A stretch of DNA of 64,000 nt from Prorocentrum cordatum (Eukaryota; Sar; Dinophyceae; Prorocentrales; Prorocentraceae). The stretch is from the NCBI GenBank assembly GCA_963575745.1, contig CAUYUJ010015705.1:169359-233358 (forward strand). The letters run 5' to 3'. Of the stretch, positions 11,324 to 23,025 are shown piece after piece. The stretch's first letter is position 1, and every line of letters starts with the position of its first letter. The notes beneath the pieces are model-generated. The model searched no databases, was not told the origin of the DNA, and saw nothing but the letters and a program-made list of their open reading frames with translations. The translations under genes and the position numbers were made by a program.

Positions 11324-13955
11324 CCTCTCTCCTTGCGTATTGCGTCCAGTCGCCCGATCATTCTTGAGTGTCGCCTCGATGTTATGCTGTGCCTGCCTTC
11401 TGGGGCAGGCCCGTGGCAGGGGCTCGCAGCGCGGATCCTTCGACTGGTGCAAGTTTTACATGACTTACTCCAAGGCGAAGGTTCTGAGAGGGCACATGGG
11501 GAGGTTCAGGACTGAAATGCAATGGTGAATGTTGCTGCGAGACTGTGGACTTCGATGGAGTAGTCTGCGTGGATGCGCATGTGAATAGTGAGGAGCGAAG
11601 AGGGGAAGAAGAAGGAGGAGGAGCAGGAGGAGGAGGGGGGGGAATAGGAGGCGGAGGGGGAGATCGGATCGGATCTGGACCCCTGCAAACGTGATCCACA
11701 CGCGGCAATGTGCGGCTCCAGAGTTAGGAGTTAGAAGCAGGAGGATTGATGGATCAGGATACTATGCTGCACACTCACAGTCCGAAGGGGAGGTGGCCCA
11801 GCGCGGCGCGAAGGGCGTCATGAAGCACGAGCGCGCCTTCATCAAGTTCTACGAAGAAGAGCACGGGTGCTCTCCCGACGAGGCCCCTTCGACGAGGGAG
11901 GGGCGACGTGTGAATTGTCGGATGGGCGGCTGGAGCCGAGGGGCGCTGGGGAGGAGGAGGAGGAGGAGGAGGAGGAGGAGGAGGAGGAGGAGAGGAGGAG
12001 GAGGAGGAGGAGGAGGAGGAGGAAGGTGAGGAGGAGGAGGAGGAGGACGAGGGGTGGAGAGTGATTGATGGGAAGGGGGGAGGATGTGGTAGGGAGAAGG
12101 AAGAGGGACTGCTAAAGCGAGTGCGGCGGTGTTGCATGTGCGTACCGTTGGTGACATGGTGTCATTGCCTAATCTTATATCCCCTCCCTCTTCCCCTTCC
12201 CCTCCATTTCATGTTACCGCATCCCCCACGATCCTCCTTTCTTTTTATGACTCCGTGCTTTCTTCCCCCCCCCCCCCCGTCCCCCACTACAGTCAAAACG
12301 TGCATTAAGGGTGGGTGGTAAGGGCGCAAGACCCTTGGAGGCCGAAGCGGGGTCTCTTGGGGCGGCGGGCGCCAGTGAAAACAGCACAGGGCAGGCCGCA
12401 GGCGCAAGGACGCAAGGGCACCCTAGGTGAAGGCGCGCGTCCTTACTAGGCGCGTTGACTGCATCACGTCCGCGCCCCCCGACCCCCTATGCCCGAGGCG
12501 AGGGGGAAGTGGGCCGCCGCCAGCGTGGACCCACACGTGGAGAAGGACATGAAAGGCCCTGGGGGGAGCCTGCGCGTCTGGACAAACATTGAAGATTTTA
12601 TCACATTCTTCGACGAGGGGCGCATTGCTGCGAACCTCACCATGGGAGACAAAGAGAAGAAAAACCCGAAGGAGGCCGACCTGCGTCGGTATGAGGATGA
12701 GGTCAACGCAGCTGGCGGGTCTTGGCATAGCAACCTTCTCGCTGGCGTGGCAGGGTCGTCTCGCTCGGGCCCGTCTAAGTTCGTTGAGGACGCTCCGAAG
12801 GTCGATGAGGATTCGCAGGTGGAGCATAAGGAGTCACTAACCGAGGATGACCAGAAGACTAGCACGCGTGGTCGGCGCTCCCGCAGTCGTTCGGCCAGGA
12901 GGCGGCAACCCGCTGCGTCGCCAGACGGTCACCGCAGAAACACAAAATACACCAAGTCCTGGATGTGGATGAGGAGGAGGAGGAGGATGAAGATGATGAG
13001 GAGGAGGAGGTGGAGGAGGGGGAGGATTGATGAGGGATGCGGGGGATGAGGATGAGGACGAGGATGAGGAGGAGCCAGCCGAAAACACAGGATCCTGTCA
13101 TTGCAACCTCGGGGCAGGCCCCAGACATATCATCCCATGTCGGGGAAGGCAGAGCTGGAAGCTGGAGGATGAGGAATGAGGAGGGGGAGGATGAGGAGTT
13201 TGTATTGTGTTCGGGTTTCTTGATCGCGCCATGGTCGAGGTGTGAGTGCAGACCATGGCCGTTCAAGCATCGTCGGCGCTTCCGCGTCGAAGGGGGTGCG
13301 CGCCCAGACCGTCGAGGACTCAGAGGATGATGATCAGATGTCTGAGGACGGTGTTGAGCCGAAGGTGCAGTGGGGTGACCAGGCAACGACTGCATTTGGC
13401 AAGTGGCAGCGAGGGATCGACAAGCTAACTCCAGATTTGATGAAGCAGAGCGATCAGCTTCTGGAGTTGGTGCAGGGTGCGGTATGCCAGCAATGGCCTC
13501 TCGCATCGGGCGTGGCCATGGCACTGAACGGTGCCATGCTCAAGTGCGTCACGCTGGCTCGGATCTTCTCGATTGAGACGCCACTGCCGACTCTCCAGGA
13601 AGCCTGTCGAGCGCCATTCCCGATTCATCCAAGCTGGTTTTTGAAACGTTTCGAGGTTCTGTGGTTGCCCGTCTTAGATGGGGTGGTCTTGGGCAAGCGG
13701 AGGCGCAGGGAGAGGGGGTTGCGATGGTGCGCGTCACTCTCGCCAGGAGTTCACGCGCTTCACGAACCCCAATGACGTCCTCGAGTACGTGAAGAAGTGC
13801 ACGGTCGACAACGCTGCTCCCGCGGGGCGCCCCGTTTCGCGCTCGGAGGGGCAGTGGGGGATAGCGTGCAGTGCGGAAGATGATGCAGCTTGGCGTGAAG
13901 GTACGGCGAGGGTGTTAGAGCAGGTCAGCATTCAAGCATCGCAGGATCGGTTTGG

Positions 13956-13993
<38 letters not shown>

Positions 13994-14624
13994 GCATCAC
14001 CAACATCATCAGCAACAGCGTCATCAACATCATCCTCATCCTCGTCCTCGCGCTCGGACTCAGACTCGCCCTCGTTCTCGTCCTCGTCCTCCTCGATCTG
14101 AAACCGATCGGTTCCAAGTTCGCTCTGAGACCGCTCGGTGAGTGCGACCAGCTAGCGCGTTAGAGGCAGCAGCATGGCGCACGGACAGGGGAGGCCGACA
14201 AGTCCTTGGTAGAGTTCTTCCAGTGGTGCACGGACCAGAAGAGGCAGCTACCGCACGAGCATGATGTGTTGCGCCCGTGGTCCGAGCTCCAGTCGAGGGC
14301 CGAGATGCTTGCTGGTGCGGTCTGATGTTCCCTCCGCCCCTGTCTATGCATATATCTATGTATATCTGTCCTGTTCTCCATCCCTCGTCCCCTCCCTCCC
14401 TCCCTCCCTCCCTCCCTTTCTCTCTCGCTCTCTCTACCTCTCTCTCTTTCTCCCCCTCTCCCCCCCCCTCTCTCTCTCTTTTTTCTTCTCTCTCTCTCTC
14501 ACTCCTCTCTACTCTCTCTCCCTCCCTCCCTCCCTCCCTTTCTCTCTCGCTCTCTCTACCTCTCTCTCTTTCTCCCCCTCTCCCCCCCCCTCTCTCTCTC
14601 TTTTTTCTTCTCTCTCTCTCTCAC

Positions 14625-14664
<40 letters not shown>

Positions 14665-17600
14665 CCTCTCCTCTCTATCCTCTCTCTCTCTCTCTTCTCC
14701 CTCTGTCTGTCGATCTCGCTGTCTGTTATGCCTGCCTGTCTGTCTGGCTGCCTGCCTGCATGTCTGTCCGTCCGTCAGTCCGTCTGTCTGTATGTCTGCC
14801 TGTATGTCAGTATCTCCCTCTCTGCTCTCTCTGCCCCGCGGTCTGTGACAAGAAATCGTTCGACGACCTTTCCAAGACCTTGACTCAGCAGTCCGAGTCC
14901 ATCAACAACTTGGCGAAGTCGCTGCGGACCGCCGTGAAGGGCGCCCAGACGGCTGCGAAGACGCAGAGGGCCAATGAGCAGGCTGCAGCGCAGAGGGTCT
15001 TGAGGGAGAAGGAGGTCAAGATGAAGACGTTCGTCAAGGAGATCCCTCCCTCTCACCATCATTCTCGCGCCCCCCCGCGTCTCACGACGAGGACGGTAAT
15101 GATGGTGGTAATGGCGATGGTGATGGTGATGTTGATGATGATGGTGGTCCCCATGGCGATGATGATGATGATGATGCTGATGTTGGTGATGATCATGATG
15201 ATGGTGGTGGTAATGATGATGCTTGTGATGATGATGGTGATGCTGAGCCTGTTGATGGTGAGGATGCTGATAGTGATGGGGTGAGATGAGCTGTGGGTGA
15301 AGATGTTGATGATGATTTTCATGGTGATGGTGATGCTGATGATGATGCGAGAGGACCTGCGCAAGGCCAGTGGCAAGGGCAACGTTGCGATTGGCGAGGC
15401 GATCATGGAGTGGGCCACCGTCGGCAGCACGAAAGTTGACACGATCCCAGTGATCTCGACGGCTCAGGTCCCGAAGTACCTCGACAAGAATGTGCCGTTC
15501 TTAGTGAAGGACGCGGTCAACGTGATGGAGCGGGGACACGCTGCTGCCCTGACCACCTTGATGACGCAGTGGCAGCAGAAAGGCCCCTCGATCGGAGCTG
15601 GTCGGAAACAATCCCAATGTCCACTTGCTCATGTGGGCCCGTTCATGGAGCTGCGGGCGCCGTTCGTTGGATGGATCGAGGACTGGACACAAGGTCCCCG
15701 TTGGGTCGAATGGGGAGGGGGAGGGCATGAGGATGTTCAAGGGGAGGGGGATATGATGAGAGGGGTGGGGAGGAGGAGGAGAAGGAGGAGAAGGAGGATG
15801 AGGAGGAGGAGGAGGAGGAGGACATACCTGAGGTATGAGGAGGATGAGGACAAAGAGGGAGAGGAGCGGGGACCAAATCGACCACCCCTCTCAGCTTACA
15901 TTCCGCATCTACGGTCGCACACAGTCCAGGAGGCTTCACATGATCATGAGTAGCATGAGCAGGATGAGCATGAAGAGACGGAGCGGGAGGAATGAGGCGA
16001 TCACGTTCATGGTAACAACGGCAGGGGTAGGATGCCTTCGGCTCTCTGCCTCAGTTGCGTCGTTGCCGCTCCGCCAGAAGCTTGACAGGGTGTTCTTCAG
16101 CTTCCAGAGTGCTGGCAACGTCTTCTGTGGCAACGAGACGGCGTGCCTGCCGAGCATTCGCTTTCAGTGCGCTGGCACCCGCCACGTCATGATGGTCAAA
16201 GCTGAGGACTGGGCAAACCTGTTGGCGAAGAACAGCGGCGATGACGCCGCCCCCGTGAGCTTCCCGAGCCTCGTCAACGCGTTCAAGGCTGCGAAGTCGC
16301 TCGACATCGACCTTGGCATCACAGTGCATGGAGGCACCCACAAGCACGACATGCTGCTGTACACCCCTGCGGGCTACCTCATCGGCGAGAAGGCCATTGC
16401 GGACAGCTTTGGTGTGAGGATCTCGCTCGGCAACGTCAGGATCGGGAGAGCTTGCGAGCTCGCGTTCAAGGCACTGGACAGCATCAGCAGGATTGCGGAG
16501 GTGCTCTGGGTAACGTCGGAGAAGGGCGTGGATGGAGGATGAGGAGAAGGAGTAATGAGGAGGGTGAGGAGCAGGAGCCAGAGGGGGAGGAGAAAGAGGA
16601 GGAGGATGAGGAGGGGGAGGAAAAGGATGAGGAGGAGGAGGAGGAGGAAGGGGAGACGGAGGAGGAGGAGGAGGAGGAGGAGGAGGAGGATGCGGATGAG
16701 GAGGAGGAGCTGGAGGAGAAGGATGAGGAGGGGGGGAAGGATGAGGACGAGGATGATGATAAATAGGAATCAGCCGACAGTACGGCAACACCTCCCCCTT
16801 CCCTTCCTGTTTCGCTTGGTTGCCTGGTGTTTCTGTTCCATATCCTGCTTCGTCTCATCATCCTCCCTCGTCCTGCATTCGGCCCGCAGGCCCCTGACAT
16901 CCAGTACATGCAGTCCGCGAGGGCGGCCCTGCAGGCCAAGCTGCAGATGGCGTGCGACACCGAGACGCTGCCAGCGTCGGGCGATGAGCTGGAACGCCGA
17001 AGGCAGGCACCCGCTGCTACGGCGGAGCTCGCGAAGAAGGAGGCTGAGGATCAGAGGATCGCCGATGCCGCTGCGGAGCAGGAGCGCCTCAGGAAGGAGG
17101 CCGAGGATAAGCTGATCGCCGATGCCGCTGCGGAGCAGGAGCGCCTCATGAAGGACGCCGATGATAAGCAGATCGCCGATGTGGCTGCGGCGGAGGAGCG
17201 CGCGAAGAAGGAGGCTGAGGATAAGCTGATTGCCGATGCCGCTGCGGAGCAGGAGCGCCTCGTGAAGGAGGCTGAGGATAAGCAGATCGCCGATGCCGCG
17301 GCGGCGGAGGAGCTCGCGAAGACGGATGCTGAGGATCAGAGGATCGCCGATGCCGCTGCGGAACAGGAGCGCCTCGTGAAGGAGGCCGAGGATAAGCAGA
17401 TGGCCGATGCCGCGGCGGCGGAGGAGCGCGCGAAGACGGATGCTGGGGATAAGCGGATCGCCGACGCCGCTGCGGAGCAGGAGCGCCTCAGGAAGGAGAC
17501 TGAGGATACTCAGATCGCCGACGTTGCGGCGGCGGAGAAGCTCGCCGAGAAGGAGGCTGAGGATCAGAGGATCGCCGATGCCGCTGCGGAGCAGGAGCGC

Positions 17601-17954
17601 CTCAGGAAGGAGGCCGAGGATAAGCAGGTCGCCGAGGTCGCGGGGGCTGAGGAGCGCGCGACGGAGGAGACTGAGGATACGAAGATCGCCGATGCCGCTG
17701 CGGAGCAGGAGCGCCTCAAGGAGGCCGAGGGGGGGCAAGGCGTCGCCAGCGCCGCTGCGGTGGATGAGGACTCAGCGCCCCTAGCTGCGATCGCGGCGGA
17801 TACTGGGCGCCGCAAAAGACAGGAGGCTGCTGCTGCGAAGAGGGCCGCCAAGAAGAAAGCAGAGGAGGATCGCCAGGTAGCTGCGAACGCTGAGAAGTTC
17901 AAGCAGTGCATGCAGATCGGCAGCAGCGGCAAGCGCAGCAGCGGCAGTAAGTAG
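9595..17954 (+). CDS. Twelve-exon gene for an uncharacterised coiled-coil protein
   Basis: I do not recognise the family. Proposed exons: 9595-9729, 10465-10767, 11409-11480, 11781-11882, 12498-12927, 13252-13655, 13747-13900, 14189-14314, ~14859-15038, 15354-15600, 16055-16500 and 16890-17954, giving about 1,220 residues. Phases agree at most junctions, clearly at exons 7/8 and 10/11/12. The 8/9 join is unresolved. Donors are mixed: GAG|GC, CAG|GA, AAG|GT, CTG|GT and GAG|GT. Exon 1 is acidic. Exon 2 starts poly-Lys and has a possible zinc site, CNLTICEKAAVEKERFCREH (C-x4-C-x10-C-x2-H). Exons 5-8 encode aromatic and charged segments (WTNIEDFITFFDEGRI, WGDQATTAFGKWQRGIDKL). Exon 9 is helical. 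Exon 12 carries twelve 19-residue Ala/Glu repeats and a basic Ser/Gly end. Introns hold microsatellites and two MITEs. A nucleic-acid-binding or scaffold role is only a guess. Confidence 0.7.
9795..10245 (+). repeat. Two tandem ~220-bp units in intron 1
   Basis: Unit 1 (about 9795-10010) and unit 2 (about 10011-10245) share GATAACG(C/T)TTCGGGTTATTGG, a TTGCTTGCTGTTGCGGGG stretch, a GATCCACGGCGGATCCAAGT block and a CCCAAGGGGGCCCCAAGAA end. Each is bounded by (GTC)n. Both lie in intron 1 of the 9595 gene and contain a BamHI-like dyad CGGCGGATCC. Confidence 0.8.
10302..10385 (+). repeat. Degenerate TAGGG-type repeat
   Basis: GTAGGGTTAGGGCCTGTAGG and similar units recur about every 15-20 bases. 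The pattern resembles decayed telomere-like sequence, but only TAGGGTTAGGG occurs as a clean dimer. It sits in intron 1. Confidence 0.6.
10804..10976 (+). mobile_element. CAGTCAA-family MITE, copy 2 (173 bp)
   Basis: Begins CAGTCAACGCGCCTAGTAAG and ends TTAATACACGTTTTGACTG, giving imperfect terminal inverted repeats (CAGTCAA, then a gapped match, then TAAGGACG). The flanks GTCAACATG and TAGTTGAC may extend the inverted repeat by six bases. It lies in intron 2 of the 9595 gene, 36 bases past the proposed donor. No coding capacity. Confidence 0.8.
11215..11330 (+). repeat. CT dinucleotide tract in intron 2
   Basis: CTCCCT and CTCTCT repeats on the plus strand upstream of the exon starting at 11409. 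Confidence 0.95.
11949..12053 (+). repeat. GGA triplet tract in intron 4
   Basis: Near-pure GGA repeats directly after the exon ending at 11882. Confidence 0.95.
12290..12461 (-). mobile_element. CAGTCAA-family MITE, copy 3 (172 bp, inverted)
   Basis: Plus-strand left end CAGTCAAAACGTGCATTAAG, right end CTTACTAGGCGCGTTGACTG. It is the reverse complement of the copy at 10804-10976, with about 85-90% similarity by eye. It lies in intron 4 and ends 36 bases before the exon at 12498. Confidence 0.8.
13956..14110 (+). repeat. CAT triplet tract grading into TCGTCC units (intron 7)
   Basis: Pure ATC repeats to 13992, then interrupted CATCATCAG and CTCGTCCTC units. The tract follows the AAG|GTACGG donor at 13900 of the 9595 gene. 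Confidence 0.9.
14395..14710 (+). repeat. Duplicated pyrimidine block and CT tract (intron 8)
   Basis: A ~107-bp block of CCCT, CTCT and TTTTTTCTTCTC occurs twice (about 14395-14505 and 14521-14628), followed by CT repeats and then CTGT/CTGC units to about 14815. Confidence 0.9.
15094..15345 (+). repeat. GATGGTGAT microsatellite (intron 9)
   Basis: Degenerate ATG/GAT triplets fill intron 9, up to the exon starting after GCGAGAG at 15354. Confidence 0.9.
17055..17738 (+). repeat. Twelve 57-bp units coding 19-residue repeats (exon 12)
   Basis: Each unit encodes a variant of RIADAAAEQERLRKEAEDK. Two subtypes alternate, one with AAEQERL and one with AAAEERAK, so the true period is about 38 residues. 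Ala, Glu and Lys spacing predicts a long helix or coiled coil. The DNA units are similar but not identical, and differences are mostly conservative in protein terms. Confidence 0.9.
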
Positions 17955-18514
17955 GTAGCGGCAGGCGCCGCGCAGGAGTCCAGGGATGGACGGGATGGGG
18001 GGAACGTGGTGACGATGAATATGGATGTCGAGGGACGAGGGTAATCAGGATGAGAGCGGGATAGCATTAGGCAAGTATTTGGTGTTAGATGTTGGGCGCT
18101 AGGGAGGAAGGTGTCAGAACGAGGGGTTGCAGACAGCAAGCTCGCGGGTTTTAAGCTGAATGCAGATCGCGGGCGAAATCTGGTATGTGCGATATGCGTG
18201 GGCTGACTGGCTGACTAATCTCCTGTGTCGCCGCAATGGGGCGCGAAGACAACCGCGCTGCGGTCTGGGCCGCTGGCCCACGAAGCATCTCTGTCTCCAC
18301 AGCGTTTCCGCGATGGTGCGAAGATAAAGCGCGACGTTGAGTGGTCAGATTCACCATCGTACCTCATTCCTACCCTCATCTCCTCCCCCTCCTGTTCTAC
18401 GTCTGCACCCTCATCTCATGGGTCGTCTCCTTCCCCGTGGTTCTCTCTCGTCTCTCTCACTTCCCTGCTCTCCGCGCCCCCTCTTCTCACCCTTCCTTCC
18501 CCCATCCGTCCTCT
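17955..18514. other. Spacer after the 9595 gene
   Basis: Follows the TAG at 17952-17954. It contains unique sequence and short pyrimidine runs. No gene or clear polyadenylation signal was seen; AATAAA-type signals are usually absent in dinoflagellates. Confidence 0.4.
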
Positions 18515-19345
18515 GTCCTCCTCCCATCGTCCGCTGCATGCTGGACTTCGCCTGCGATGCAAGGGCGCAAGGCCTGTGGCCTGCGCCAGCCAGCGCGAAA
18601 GCGCGCGCTGGCGCGACTGCGCCTTGCCGCGCTTGAGGGTGGCCTCGCCTTTCTCCGTTTATCATGCCTCGTTTGGTTGTGGTCCACTCCGTGTCCAATA
18701 TTGCTACATGTCCCTGTCCCCTTTCCCTGTACCACCATATCCCCACGTCCGCTCTACCCTTCTATTTCGATCTCCGTCCTCTGTTTCTTGTGTCCTCCTC
18801 CCATCGTCCGCTGCATGCTGGACTTCGCCAGCGAATCAAGGGCGCCAGGCCTGTGGCCTGCGCCGGCCAGCGCGCAAGCGCGCGAAGGCGCGACTGCGCC
18901 TTGCCGCGCTCGAATGTGGCCTCTCCTTTCTCAGTTTATCATGCCTCGTTTGGTGGTGCCACTCCGTGTCCAATATTGCCACATGCCACTGTCCCCCTTT
19001 CCCTGTACCACCATATCCCCACGTCCGCTCTCCCCCTTTATTTCGTTATCCGTCCTCTGTTTCTTGTGTCCTCCTCCCAGCGCCCGCTGAATGCTGGACT
19101 TCGATAGCGAATCACGGGCGCCAGGCCTGTGGCCTGCGCCAGCCAGCGCGCAAGCGCGCGCAGCCGCGAATACGCCTTGCCGCGCTCGAAGGTGGCCTCG
19201 CCTTTCTCCGTTTATCATGACTCGTTTGGTTGTGGTCCACTCCGTTTCCAATATTTCTACATGTCCCCGTCCCCTTTCCCTGTACCACCACGCCCCCGCG
19301 CCCGCTCTGCCCTTTTTATTTCGTTCTCCGTCATCTGTTTCCTGC
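18515..19345 (+). repeat. Three ~277-bp tandem satellite units
   Basis: ATGCTGGACTTCG recurs at about 18537, 18814 and 19090, each followed by a GCCTGTGGCCTGCGCC block, GCCTTGCCGCGCT, CTCCGTTTATCATG and CCTGTACCACCA. Frames are open on both strands only because stops are rare in the unit; I treat it as non-coding satellite DNA. Confidence 0.9.
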
Positions 19346-19372
19346 GTCACCTCGCGTGTGCGCGAGCACACG

Positions 19373-19450
19373 CGCGCGCAAGCGCACATGCACACACACA
19401 CACACACGCACACACGCACACACACGCGCACACACACACACACACACACG

Positions 19451-19494
<44 letters not shown>

Positions 19495-19615
19495 CACGCC
19501 CACACGCCCACGCACATACACATGCACGAACACACACAAACGCACACACACACACATGCATGCACGCACGCACGCACGCACACACGCACACACACACACA
19601 CACGCACTCACGCGT
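19373..19615. repeat. CA/CACG microsatellite
   Basis: Same tract as at 1-175, longer on the left. It joins the 277-bp satellite to duplication copy B. Confidence 0.95.
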
Positions 19616-20008
19616 TCTCTCGCTCCCTATCGATGGCCCCGTGCTGCCCGAGCGCGGCTCGCACGCGCTCGTGCGGGGGCGTGCAGAGCGCAGACAAAGC
19701 GATGCCCATTAGGCGTTGATGGGGGTGGTGGCGTCTGGGGGCTGGACCGTCTTGCAGTCGGAGCTCGCTGGCAGGTCGGCCTTGCCAAATCAAAGGAACC
19801 CGCATCGTATCATATCGCTTTTCGGTCCCGCGTTGCCCTCGGAAGTGTCTCGTGTATTGTGCCCTCTTGGATATCATGCCGAATCAACTCTGATTGCACT
19901 GTGCCGTTGTATTTGGCTTCGTCGGCGCCGTCCGTCCACATCGTTGTCGGCGTCGTCGTCGCTCCTCCTTTCCCTCCTTCTCCTCGCCAGCGGAAGCGAG
20001 CCGCCGAG

Positions 20009-21139
20009 ATGCCGCGCCCCTCGGACCCCCGCGTGGCCCCTCGCACCCCTCCAGGGCCGCCCCCCCCTGGAAGTGGGATGGCGGGGTCGCCGCCGCCAGA
20101 GGAGGAGGAGGAGGAGGAGGAGGTAAAGGAGGAGGGCGACGAGGGCGCGAGGGCTCCCGTGGCGGCGCAGGAGTCGAGGGCGAGGGACAGGCGGCGGCGA
20201 AATCGGAAGAGTCGGCCGCAGCAGGGTGCGCCACTGTCTGTGCAGGAGCTCCTCGACAGGTGCAAGCGCAACGTTGCTATCGCACTGAGGGCTGAGAAGA
20301 TGAGGAAGGAGAACAAGGAGAAGAAGAAGAAGAAGAGGCAGGATGACATGACGAAGTTTGTTGAGATGGAGAAGAGGAAGAGAAAGGAGAGGAAGGCGGA
20401 GAGGGAGAAGGCGGAGTTTGAGGAGATGGAGGAGAGGAGAAGACAGGAAAAGCAGGCGAAGAAGAAGAGGCGGGATGAGAGGACGAAGTTTGAGGAGATG
20501 GAGAAGAGGACGAGAAAGGAGAGGAAGGCGGAGAGGGAGAAGGCGGAGTTGGAGGAGATGGAGGAGAGGAGAAGACAGGAGAGGAAGGCGAAGAAACAGA
20601 AGAAGGAAAGGAATGACTTGAAGAAGAGACGTAATGAGGACGAGGATGAGGAGGAGGAGGAGGAGGAAGATAAGATGCAGCAGGACCCCTTTCCTCGCTC
20701 GTGCTTCCCCACTCCTCACTTCCTCTAGCGCTCCACTCCCGCTCCCTCTCCACCTATTCCCCATGCTTCCCAAATCCCCCACCCCGCCTCCCCTCGCCTC
20801 GCTCTCCCACCCTGCCTACGAGGAGTGGGACGCCTGGTGCAAGAAGTGGGGCGATGAGCGAGAGGCTGCACGTCTCAGGAGGTTTAGCAGGTGGGAGGAA
20901 GCAGACGAGCTGGTCCAGCGCGGGATCATGTCGAAGCGTCAGGCCCCTCGCCCTCCCCCTCACCACATTGTATATATATATATGAAAAAAAGCTCCAGGC
21001 TGATCAGTGGATCAGCGACGACAGCGAGAGCGACCTGCTCTCGCGGCAGCGTCGCTGGCGGAAAGAAAAGAAAAAGTTCGCGGAGGACGACGTCCGCAGG
21101 CGGCGCCTCCGCCAACGTCGCCTTCTCCTCTCCCCCTAG
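20009..21139 (+). CDS. Spliced gene for a highly charged coiled-coil protein (copy B)
   Basis: Duplicate of the 567-1701 gene. Proposed exons: 20009-20683, 20823-20942 and 20999 to the TAG at 21137-21139, with an optional exon at about 21379. Splice phases and the short 56-base AT-rich intron are kept. Protein changes against copy A are few: Val to Ala before the acidic run, fewer Glu residues in that run, and Phe to Leu in the second repeat block (AELEEMEERRR). All differences keep the frame, which supports both copies coding or a very recent duplication. The open frame extends upstream into CA-repeat DNA encoding His/Thr runs; I do not accept that part. Function unknown. Confidence 0.6.
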
Positions 21140-21920
21140 TCGGCCTCTTCCGCCGATTCCTCCATCCTCCTCCTCCTTGTCCTGTTTCCCTCCACCTTCT
21201 CTTGTGCTCCCCCACGCCCCTTCATTATCCTGCTTCTCCTTCTCCTCCTCCTTCCCTTCCTCCTACCCCTCCTCATCATCCTAACTCCTCCTCTCCCTTC
21301 CCCATCCTCCGCATCCTCCTCCTCGCTCCTCCTCCTCCTTCTCTTCCTCCTTCTCCTCCTCCTCCTTCCCTCTGCCAGGGGCTGGGCATCGCCGATCGCG
21401 ATGTGGCGCGACGAGACTGGCAGGTCCGCGCCTCCCCAGGAGGCGGAAGGGAAGAGGAGGATGCGGATGAAGGAGGGGGGGAGAGGGGGAGAGGATACGG
21501 GGGGATAAAGGAGGAAGAGGAGGAGGAGGAGGAGGGAGGAGGAGAAGGAGGATAAAGGAGGAGGAGGAGGAGGAGGAGGAGGAGGAGCCTCGTCCTCCTG
21601 TTCCGCACTTCCTCCCTCTCCTCCTCCCCATCTTCCTCGTCCTCTTCCTCACTTCCTCCCTCTCCGTCTTCCTCGTCCCACTCCTCCTCCTTCCGCTTCC
21701 TCCTCTTCCTCCTCCTCCTCCTCCTCATCTCCCTTCGCCTCCTCCCACTTCCCGCCCCCCTCCTGAGGCCACCGCGAACACCGCGAGGGGAGCGGTGAGC
21801 GGGCCACGGGAGAGGTGATCGGTGAGGCGGGCGCGGCGAAAGAGCGCCCGCCGCCCACCGCCCACCGCCCACCCCCCGCCGCCCGCCGCCCCCCTCCGCC
21901 GCCGCCGCCGACGACGATTA

Positions 21921-22103
21921 CAGTCAACGCGCCTAGTAAGGACGCGCGCCTTCATCCAGGGTATCCTTGCGCCCTTGCCTCTGCGTCCCGTCCTGTGCCG
22001 TTGTCACTGCTCGCCCGCCGCCCAAAAAATCTCAACTTCGGCCTCGAAGGGTCTTGCGTCCTTACCTCGCGCCCTTACTATACGTTCTGGGTTCTGGTTG
22101 TAG
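21921..22103 (+). mobile_element. CAGTCAA-family MITE, copy 4 (within duplication B)
   Basis: Duplicate of the copy at 2498-2680, with only one visible substitution (TGTGTCC versus TGCGTCC). It moved as part of the segmental duplication, not by independent insertion. Confidence 0.75.
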
Positions 22104-23025
22104 GTCTACGAGGACAGAGGACAGATTTCAACAATCAGCCACTATTTCTTAGCTTTCAAAATCGTTTCTTGACCTTCAGAAGCTCTCATTATCGTTTCTC
22201 ACCCATCATCATCATATCATAGCTTTCCGCCAAAAAAGTTACCGATTCGCAGCGATCTGCTGAAATTAGTGAAGGCGGCGGGTTTTAACGCAGGGGAGAC
22301 CTGCCGGCGCGACGGGCGAGCAAGCCCCCAAGCGAGGCTGCCCATTGTTGAGGCTCGACTCGCCCGTTACTCCTGACCCCAATATCGGTCGTGCGATTTT
22401 TTCGCGGAGGTTTCCCTGCCGGCCCCTGCGCCGCAGGCTATGATAAACAGTGCGCGCGGTTGTGACCTACGACACCGTTTGCCAGCCTGGAAGGTGCATT
22501 CAGGCGAAACGATTCGAAACATGGCCACGCGGGTCTAGCAAGTCCATCAGCAGTGCTGTCGACTGTGTGGGCCCTTCCCTGTCTGCACGCCCGTGCTCCT
22601 GTGACGCCGTCTGCCGGCCTGGGTGGTGCATTCAGGTCGCAGAAGGGGATGGGAGGCGTTTTTGTTTGTTGTTGTTCCCTAAACAGCACCTCGCCTTCAG
22701 CGCCGCGTCACGTTCGCCTTTTTCTGCGAAGGCGTTGTCGACAGAGAGAGCGTGTGCTTGTCCCTAGGGCCAGTTGAAGGGATCGTCTTTCTTCGTATAC
22801 TTGCCCAATGGGTTCGGAGATTCTGTGCTAGCAGGGTGGTGCTATCCTGCCGCTTTCGCTTTGCAGGGAACGCCATCGCGAGTGTAGTCATGCGGGCTCG
22901 ACTGCGCAGCTGGTTCGATCGCGCCAGGCAAAATCAAGGACATATGTTCGCAACTACTTGCGCAAGTCCGCCAAGCCAACGACAATCTCTCGTGGTGGCA
23001 AGGCATCCGAGGTCTCACACTGAAG

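Noticed and set aside
18225-19220. 331-codon plus-strand frame with repeated protein blocks
   Set aside because: Falls in the 277-bp satellite; the apparent protein repeat is the satellite unit, and other frames are open too.
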